Below are positions 30,804-36,180 of a stretch of DNA of 36,180 nt, piece by piece. Each line of letters starts with the position of its first letter. The first letter of the stretch is position 1. A program made the translations under genes and the position numbers. The DNA is from Paenibacillus sp. (GTDB taxonomy: Bacteria; Bacillota; Bacilli; Paenibacillales; Paenibacillaceae): contig JAIRVF010000157.1 of NCBI GenBank assembly GCA_031254035.1, positions 1 through 36,180 on the forward strand, in the 5' to 3' direction. The notes below the pieces were generated by a model, which was not told the DNA's origin, ran no database searches, and worked only from the letters and a program-made list of their open reading frames with translations.

Positions 30804-30817
30804 TGAAAGCGCTTTTA
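30804..30817. promoter_or_regulatory. cre-like / LacI-family site before deoC
   Basis: TGAAAGCGCTTTTA differs from the CcpA consensus TGNAARCGNWWWCA at one position. It lies 38 bp before the deoC start. Carbon catabolite repression by CcpA is the likeliest reading; binding of the locus regulator is the alternative. Confidence 0.6.
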
Positions 30818-30854
30818 ATAAATATATCATTTAATGAAAAGAGGAGCTAACTAG

Positions 30855-31520
30855 ATGAACATCGCGAAAATGATTGACCACACCCTTTTAAAACCAGAAT
30901 CAACAAAAGAACAAATTGTTAAGCTTTGTGAAGAAGCGAGAGAATATGGATTTGCATCTGTATGCGTGAACCCGGTTTGGGTAAAAACGGCGAAAGAAGA
31001 GCTCGAAGGCAGTGATGTTAAAGTTTGTACAGTCATTGGTTTTCCACTTGGGGCTTCAACCACTGCAGTTAAAGCATTTGAAACGAAAGATGCGATAGAG
31101 AATGGTGCTAGAGAAATAGACATGGTAATCAATATGGGTCATTTGAAATCCGGTGATGATCATGAGGTAGAAGCCGATATTCACGCTGTTGTCGATGCAG
31201 CACGGGGAAAAGCGCTTGTTAAGGTCATTATCGAAACATGTCTCCTTACCGATGAAGAAAAGGTACGTGCTTGTGAAATGGCAATGCGTGCAGGCGCTGA
31301 TTTTGTAAAAACTTCGACAGGGTTTTCCACAGGGGGAGCTACAACTTCAGATGTTGCATTAATGAGAAAAACAGTTGGGGAACAAGCAGGAGTAAAAGCA
31401 TCCGGAGGGGTACGAGATTTGCAGGATTTGAAGGCTATGTCTGAAGCAGGTGCAAATCGGATTGGAGCAAGCTCTGGTGTGAAGATTATGATGGGGCAAA
31501 AAGCTGAAAGCGATTACTAA
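30855..31520 (+). CDS. deoC: Deoxyribose-phosphate aldolase
   Basis: Class I aldolase cleaving 2-deoxyribose 5-phosphate to acetaldehyde and glyceraldehyde 3-phosphate. 221 aa. The Schiff-base lysine is K152 in F-V-K-T-S-T-G-F, with D89 in E-I-D-M-V-I-N and K181 in V-K-A-S-G-G-V-R completing the active site. GAGGAG precedes the ATG. First of a four-gene run (deoC, permease, DUF4432 protein, kinase) spaced 49, 64 and 13 bp. Confidence 0.96.
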   Translation: MNIAKMIDHTLLKPESTKEQIVKLCEEAREYGFASVCVNPVWVKTAKEELEGSDVKVCTVIGFPLGASTTAVKAFETKDAIENGAREIDMVINMGHLKSGDDHEVEADIHAVVDAARGKALVKVIIETCLLTDEEKVRACEMAMRAGADFVKTSTGFSTGGATTSDVALMRKTVGEQAGVKASGGVRDLQDLKAMSEAGANRIGASSGVKIMMGQKAESDY

Positions 31521-31569
31521 TCCCTTATGTTTTTTTGATTAAAATAAAAAATATTCAGGAGATGTTGAT

Positions 31570-32916
31570 GTGAAAGGTAACAGCTTAGTTCAATTACCAG
31601 ATGGATACTTAAATCGCACACCAATTTTTCAATTTATTCTGTTGTCCATGCTTTTCCCATTATGGGCGGCAGCAGCAAGCTTGAATGATATTTTAATCAC
31701 GCAGTTTAAACATGTGTTTGAGTTAAGCGACTTTTCAAGTGCTTTAGTGCAAAGTGCATTTTACGGCGGTTATTTTCTAGTCGCGATCCCTGCCTCAATG
31801 GTCATTAAGAAAACGAATTACAAGTTTGCTATAATTACGGGTCTGATATTTTATATTGTAGGCTGCTCGCTTTTTTATCCAGCTTCGCACATGGCAACTT
31901 ACACGATGTTTTTATTTGCAATCTTTTCTATCGCAATCGGATTGGGATTTCTCGAAACTGCAGCAAATACTTACAGTTCTATGATTGGACCAAGCAAGTT
32001 TGCGACGCTTCGTTTAAATATTAGTCAAACGTTTTATCCACTAGGATCCATTTCGGGGATTCTACTAGGTAAATATCTTGTTTTCCAAGAAGGAGCAAGC
32101 CTTGAGGCGCAGCTCGCAAATATGTCTCCAGCGGAGGCACATGCTTTTGGACTCGAAATGCTACAGCATACACTTGAACCGTACAAGTATCTTATTTTTG
32201 TTCTTGTCGGTGTACTTATATTGTTTATTCTTACTAAATTCCCTGCTTGTAAACCAGAAACTAAAAGTGATAAAACCTCAGAGAAATCCCCAGGGATTAT
32301 TGAAACACTCAAATATTTAGTTGGAAAAAGGGATTTCCGTAAAGGGATTGCTGCTCAATTCTTATATGTTGGAATGCAGGTAACCGTTTGGTCTTTTACC
32401 ATTCGCTTAGCGCTTTCCGTCAATCAAGACCTTAATGAGCGTATGGCTTCAAATTTCATGGTGTTTAGTTTTATTGCCTTTTTTGCTGGCAAGTTCATTG
32501 CCAATTTCCTTATGACTCGATTCGCGCCGGCCAAGGTATTACTCACCTACTGCATTATCGGTTCGATCATGCTTGCTTATGTATCATTCGTGCCAGGTAT
32601 GACAGCGGTGTATGGGGCAGTCGCCGTGAGTATGCTATTTGGACCGTGCTGGCCAACTATTTATACAGAAACGCTTGGAGTTGTAAAAGAGAAAAAATAT
32701 ACAGAGACAGCTGGAGCTATTCTGGTTATGTCCATTGTTGGCGGCGCTTTCATACCTGCAGTTCAAGGATTCATGTCTGACATTTTTGGTTCAATGCAAC
32801 TCTCATTCCTTGTACCAATGGCGTGCTTTATGTATGTAGGTTTCTATTTTTTCAATAAAGTAAAAAAACAGCAAGCACTAGAGAAAACAGGTGAGAAAAC
32901 ATCTGACGTTGCTTAG
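31570..32916 (+). CDS. deoP: MFS sugar:proton symporter, FucP family (deoxyribose permease)
   Basis: 448 aa with about 12 hydrophobic segments. The start P-I-F-Q-F-I-L-L-S-M-L-F-P-L-W-A-A-A-A-S-L-N-D and G-F-L-E-T-A-A-N-T-Y mark the L-fucose permease (FucP) branch, which includes DeoP of the Salmonella deoxyribose operon. The GTG at 31570 has AGGAGAT 8 nt upstream. Sitting between deoC and a deoxyribokinase-like gene, it most likely imports 2-deoxy-D-ribose; the substrate is inferred from context. Confidence 0.85.
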   Translation: MKGNSLVQLPDGYLNRTPIFQFILLSMLFPLWAAAASLNDILITQFKHVFELSDFSSALVQSAFYGGYFLVAIPASMVIKKTNYKFAIITGLIFYIVGCSLFYPASHMATYTMFLFAIFSIAIGLGFLETAANTYSSMIGPSKFATLRLNISQTFYPLGSISGILLGKYLVFQEGASLEAQLANMSPAEAHAFGLEMLQHTLEPYKYLIFVLVGVLILFILTKFPACKPETKSDKTSEKSPGIIETLKYLVGKRDFRKGIAAQFLYVGMQVTVWSFTIRLALSVNQDLNERMASNFMVFSFIAFFAGKFIANFLMTRFAPAKVLLTYCIIGSIMLAYVSFVPGMTAVYGAVAVSMLFGPCWPTIYTETLGVVKEKKYTETAGAILVMSIVGGAFIPAVQGFMSDIFGSMQLSFLVPMACFMYVGFYFFNKVKKQQALEKTGEKTSDVA

Positions 32917-32980
32917 ATGATCGTAGTTTAAAAGCAGTATTAATAGCGGTGCCAACTTGTTGGAATAGGAGACGATTAGG

Positions 32981-33997
32981 ATGATGAAAGGGATTGTAGA
33001 ACTACAGCGGAAATTTTTTGGAGAAACGAACAAAGTCATTTTTCACAATGAATATATAACAGCGAGTATGTTCCGTTATTCATCCGGAGTAGAGGCAATC
33101 GAACTGAAGAATTCGCGGGGGAGAATGGTTGTTCTTCCTTATATGGGTCAGGTGATCTGGGATTTGGAGTTTGATGGTGTTGATCTTAAAATGGAAAATA
33201 TGTTTCCCCAGCCGAGAAAGGTAAGTAATATCGTAGACACTTATGGATGTTTTGCTTTCCACTCAGGTTTGATTCGCAATGGCTGTCCGGGACCTGACGA
33301 TGATTATGAATTACATGGTGAAATGCCTTGTGCTGAAATGGACAGAGCTTGGTTAGAAATAACTGATGAGGGTGTTAAGATCTGTGGTGAAACGGAGTAT
33401 GCGAAAGGCTTTGGTCACCATTATTTGGCCAGCCCGAGTGTCAAAATATTTAATGATAAAACCTATATTGAGATCAACATGACGGTAAAAAATCTCTCTG
33501 GAGCAGAGATGCCGCTTCAGTATATGTGTCATACAAACTATGCGTATTTAGAAGATGCAGTCATGAAGCAGAACATTCCATCGGATGCTCTCAAGCTTAG
33601 AGAATCTGTTCCAGCCCATGTGAAACCAACCGAAAAGTGGCTCAATTATAATCGAAAGCTGCTATCAGGTGAAGAAACACTCTCAGTGTTAAAGCAACCT
33701 GAAATGTACGATCCTGAGATTGTGTTCTTTGGAGATGAGTTGGATCGTTACCAGCAAGACGTAGAATTTGATATGGTTTCTCCGAATGGTTGTGCATTCT
33801 TCACCAAATTTTCAACGGAGGAATTAAATCATGCAACACGATGGATTTTGCATAACAGTGATCAGCAGGTAGGCGCGTTTGTTTTACCAGCTACATGCCG
33901 CCCTGAAGGTTATCTTGCTGCTGAAAAGGCGGGTACATTAATTAAACTTGGCGCTAACGAAGAAAAATCATTTACTGTCGTAACAGGTAAGAAATAG
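32981..33997 (+). CDS. deoX: DUF4432 aldose-1-epimerase-like protein (DeoX-like)
   Basis: 338 aa, cytoplasmic. Galactose-mutarotase-like beta fold suggested by R-G-R-M-V-V-L-P-Y-M-G-Q-V-I-W-D-L, the conserved histidine in F-A-F-H-S-G-L and E-L-H-G-E, and the late F-V-L-P-A-T-C-R-P-E-G-Y. The family is annotated DUF4432/aldose 1-epimerase and includes DeoX of the Salmonella deoK-deoP-deoX operon. Likely role: mutarotation of deoxyribose after uptake, not proven. ATG-ATG start after GGAG; the first is taken. Confidence 0.82.
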   Translation: MMKGIVELQRKFFGETNKVIFHNEYITASMFRYSSGVEAIELKNSRGRMVVLPYMGQVIWDLEFDGVDLKMENMFPQPRKVSNIVDTYGCFAFHSGLIRNGCPGPDDDYELHGEMPCAEMDRAWLEITDEGVKICGETEYAKGFGHHYLASPSVKIFNDKTYIEINMTVKNLSGAEMPLQYMCHTNYAYLEDAVMKQNIPSDALKLRESVPAHVKPTEKWLNYNRKLLSGEETLSVLKQPEMYDPEIVFFGDELDRYQQDVEFDMVSPNGCAFFTKFSTEELNHATRWILHNSDQQVGAFVLPATCRPEGYLAAEKAGTLIKLGANEEKSFTVVTGKK

Positions 33998-34010
33998 GGA
34001 GGAAAAAGAA

Positions 34011-34931
34011 ATGGATATCGCAGTTATTGGATCAAATATGGTTGATCTCATTTCATATATTGATAAAATGCCAAAAGAAGGGGAAACTTTGGAGGCACCA
34101 GACTTCAAAATCGGCTGCGGCGGTAAAGGGGCAAATCAGGCAGTGGCAGCTGCTAAAATGGGCTCAAAAGTCATGATGATGACCAAAGTAGGCGACGATC
34201 TTTTTGCAGACAACACGATTAAAAATCTCCAGAACTATGGGATTGATACGGAGTTTACAACCAAGGTCTCTGGTACTTCAAGTGGAGTTGCACCGATTTT
34301 TGTAGATCAGGAATCAAAGAACCGGATCCTTATTATTAAAGGGGCGAACCAATACCTGCTGCCTGAAGATATTGACAATGCAGCTGAGAAGCTGAAGACA
34401 TGTTCACTCATTGTTTTGCAGCTTGAAATTCCTCTGCAGACCGTCTACAGAGCTATTGAATTTGGCAATGAGCATGGCATTCCAGTTATTTTGAATCCTG
34501 CACCGGCATCAAAGGAATTGGATTTGGATTATGTTTTAAAATGTGATTATTTTATCCCAAATGAAAGTGAATTAGAGATTTTAACAGGTATGCCTGTGGA
34601 TAGTAAAGAGCAGATTCGGGCCGCTGCATCCACATTGGTAGATAAGGGCATCAAAAATGTGATTGTCACAATGGGCAGTCGCGGGGTTATGTGGTTAATG
34701 AAAGATAAGGTCTATACGATAGATTCATTTAAGGTTAATGCTATTGATACAACGGGAGCTGGCGATTCTTTCATTGGCTGTTTTGCTCATTACTTGGTGA
34801 AAGATGGAGATGTCCTTCAGGCTCTCAAAATGGCAACTGCTTTTGCAGCATTAAGTGTTACAAAACAAGGAACCCAAATCTCTTATCCAAGTGCGGAAGA
34901 ATTGAAACTGTTTATGAAGACATACAGTTAA
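34011..34931 (+). CDS. deoK: Deoxyribokinase / ribokinase (PfkB family)
   Basis: 306 aa. PfkB signatures: C-G-G-K-G-A-N-Q-A-V-A-A-A-K-M-G (about 36-51), N-P-A-P-A (162-166), N-E-S-E (184-187) and the anion hole with catalytic base D252 in D-T-T-G-A-G-D. It phosphorylates the sugar at O5 with ATP. Ribokinase and deoxyribokinase look alike; the deoC-deoP-deoX context favours 2-deoxyribose. GGAGG precedes the ATG, 13 bp after the previous stop, and a hairpin closes the unit. Confidence 0.85.
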   Translation: MDIAVIGSNMVDLISYIDKMPKEGETLEAPDFKIGCGGKGANQAVAAAKMGSKVMMMTKVGDDLFADNTIKNLQNYGIDTEFTTKVSGTSSGVAPIFVDQESKNRILIIKGANQYLLPEDIDNAAEKLKTCSLIVLQLEIPLQTVYRAIEFGNEHGIPVILNPAPASKELDLDYVLKCDYFIPNESELEILTGMPVDSKEQIRAAASTLVDKGIKNVIVTMGSRGVMWLMKDKVYTIDSFKVNAIDTTGAGDSFIGCFAHYLVKDGDVLQALKMATAFAALSVTKQGTQISYPSAEELKLFMKTYS

Positions 34932-34965
34932 CAATATTGGAAGTCAAGAACAATTCAGCGGACAA

Positions 34966-35016
34966 AAGTAGCACTTTTCGGGCGTGGAAATGCCGCTGAG
35001 AAGTGCTACTTCTATC
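34966..35016 (+). terminator. Hairpin after deoK
   Basis: AAGTAGCACTT (34966-34976) and AAGTGCTACTT (35001-35011) make a perfect 11-bp stem around a 24-nt loop, followed by CTATC. Lacking a T-run it may be a weak terminator. Confidence 0.6.
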
Positions 35017-35069
35017 AGAGGGATGTACGGCATGTTCTTAGAAACTATTTATAAAAGTAGGTTATAGAT

Positions 35070-36002
35070 ATGGATCGTGATAAGCAGCGATTGAGTATTG
35101 AGGCGGCGAGACTGTATTATCTTTCGGACTATAGCCAAATGGAAATAGCATCAAGGCTGGGCGTATCCCGCCCTACCGTCTCCCGGCTCCTGCAGTATGC
35201 GAAAGAGCAGGGCTATGTCTCTATTCAAATTTCGGATCCTCTTGAGGATTTGAATGAGTTGGCTTTACAGATTAAGCATAAATATGAGCTTGACATGGCG
35301 CTTGTTTGCTACTCGCCAGTAAACGAATATAAGGAGATCCAGAAGCATATTAGCAAGGCAGCAGCCGATTATTTGCATGAAACCGTTAAGGACAGCGACA
35401 TTATTGGGGTGACTTGGGGAAGAACAATGCATGCGGTCGCGCTTCAGCTTCAGCAGAAGCAGGTTCGGGGCGTTGAAGTCGTACAGTTAAAAGGAGGAAT
35501 TAGCCACTCCCATGTAAATACATATGCTGCAGAAACAGTGAATTTGTTCGCAGCCGCTTACCATACGATTGCCCGCTATTTGCCGCTACCCGTTATCTTC
35601 GACAGCATTGCTGTGAAGAAGATGGTAGAGGAGGATCCGCATATACGTCGTATTTTTGAGATGGGCAAGCAGGCGAATATCGCAATATTTACGGTAGGAA
35701 CCTTAAATGATGATGCGCTTTTGTTCCAGCTCGGATACTTTAGTGAAGAGGAGAAGCTATTGCTGCAGAGCAAGGGAATTGGCGATATATGCTCTCGCTT
35801 CTTCGATGCGCAGGGGAACCTATGCAGTGAAGAAATTAACAATCGGACGGTAGGGATTGATTTGCATGATTTGCGTAGTAAGGAGCAATCCATTCTTGTA
35901 GCCGGGGGGCAGCGTAAGGTTGAAGCCATTCGGGGCGCGCTTGTCGGCAAATATGCTAACATACTAGTGACTGATCAATTTACAGCACAAGCTTTATTGT
36001 AA
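35070..36002 (+). CDS. deoR: Deoxyribonucleoside regulator DeoR (SorC family)
   Basis: 310 aa. The N-terminal HTH reads S-Q-M-E-I-A-S-R-L-G-V-S-R-P-T-V-S-R-L-L (about 22-41). The SorC effector domain follows, with V-K-D-S-D-I-I-G-V-T-W-G, V-E-V-V-Q-L-K-G-G-I-S-H and G-D-I-C-S-R-F-F-D. These blocks align closely with Bacillus subtilis DeoR, which represses nucleoside genes and responds to deoxyribose 5-phosphate, the substrate of DeoC. The ribosome site is weak (GTAGG, 8 nt from the ATG), consistent with low repressor dosage. A strong terminator follows. Confidence 0.93.
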   Translation: MDRDKQRLSIEAARLYYLSDYSQMEIASRLGVSRPTVSRLLQYAKEQGYVSIQISDPLEDLNELALQIKHKYELDMALVCYSPVNEYKEIQKHISKAAADYLHETVKDSDIIGVTWGRTMHAVALQLQQKQVRGVEVVQLKGGISHSHVNTYAAETVNLFAAAYHTIARYLPLPVIFDSIAVKKMVEEDPHIRRIFEMGKQANIAIFTVGTLNDDALLFQLGYFSEEEKLLLQSKGIGDICSRFFDAQGNLCSEEINNRTVGIDLHDLRSKEQSILVAGGQRKVEAIRGALVGKYANILVTDQFTAQALL

Positions 36003-36020
36003 TAACTTACTCAAGTGAAC

Positions 36021-36079
36021 ATCCCCTTTGGATAAGAATTATGGACCTAAGCTCCTGCCTTATCTAAAGGGGATTTTTT
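36021..36079 (+). terminator. deoR terminator
   Basis: ATCCCCTTTGGATAAG (36021-36036) pairs with CTTATCTAAAGGGGAT (36059-36074), one mismatch, followed by a T6 run. Confidence 0.92.
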
Positions 36080-36128
36080 GTCCCATAATCACACATATTA
36101 CTGCGAAGGATCTCGTTCACGATATTGC

Positions 36129-36146
36129 AATGAACATAATTTCAAT
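36129..36146. promoter_or_regulatory. DeoR-type operator at the right edge
   Basis: AATGAACATAATTTCAAT matches 16 of 18 positions of the B. subtilis DeoR operator as I recall it (ATTGAACAAAATTTCAAT). A further half-site TTTGTTCAA (36159-36167) lies 13 bp beyond. It lies after the deoR terminator, so it should govern a gene starting right of the window, as with the dra-nupC-pdp operon of B. subtilis. Confidence 0.65.
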
Positions 36147-36180
36147 TATGGATTTACATTTGTTCAAGTTGCGTGTTATG

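Overview
The window reads as chromosomal DNA of a low-GC Gram-positive spore-former, most likely Paenibacillus or a close relative. The grounds are the cggR-gapA-pgk-tpiA-gpmI-eno glycolytic operon, secG-rnr-smpB-ssrA in Bacillota order, CtsR and NrdR operators, a SorC-family DeoR close to Bacillus DeoR, and a long lipoprotein/LplB/LplC sugar ABC operon with a YesM/YesN-type two-component pair, which is typical of Paenibacillus. This assignment rests on protein-family recognition, not on a search.

Layout. 1-5042 is mostly minus strand. It holds nrdI-nrdE-nrdF (class Ib ribonucleotide reductase) with a promoter carrying two NrdR boxes exactly 31 bp apart, clpP with a perfect CtsR box over its -35 hexamer, and a tRNA-Arg(CCG) with its own promoter. 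5243-12748 is the glycolytic operon: CggR represses from a two-repeat operator just after its promoter, and the six genes carry triose phosphate to phosphoenolpyruvate. 12749-14196 is an A+T-rich insertion with a gene remnant, a secreted protein of unknown function and a 12-bp triplet repeat. 14197-19367 holds secG, rnr (with a 200-residue Gly/Arg/Lys tail), smpB and tmRNA, which serve protein export, RNA decay and ribosome rescue. Between rnr and smpB lies an alternating-orientation repeat element.

19368-23641 is a decay zone starting at the 3' end of ssrA, a classical integration site. It contains a recombinase tail, the C-terminal piece of a large superfamily-2 helicase, an intact DUF6155 gene, an internally deleted acetyltransferase, an intact AraC-type response regulator on the minus strand, the right end of an IS200/IS605 (TnpB) element and a frameshifted small gene. 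The IS605 right end sits downstream of a good promoter at a distance compatible with an orphan guide (omega) RNA.

23524-29205 is a lipoprotein/permease/permease/histidine kinase group whose probable partner regulator is the minus-strand response regulator at 21107-22684. A WYL-domain remnant and a terminator follow.

29577-36180 is a 2-deoxy-D-ribose utilisation locus: LacI-type regulator, deoC, FucP-type permease (deoP-like), DUF4432 mutarotase-like protein (deoX-like), deoxyribokinase (deoK-like), then SorC-type deoR. The products of this pathway are acetaldehyde and glyceraldehyde 3-phosphate, the substrate of the GapA encoded upstream. A DeoR-type operator lies at the extreme right edge, so a DeoR-controlled nucleoside operon probably continues beyond the window.
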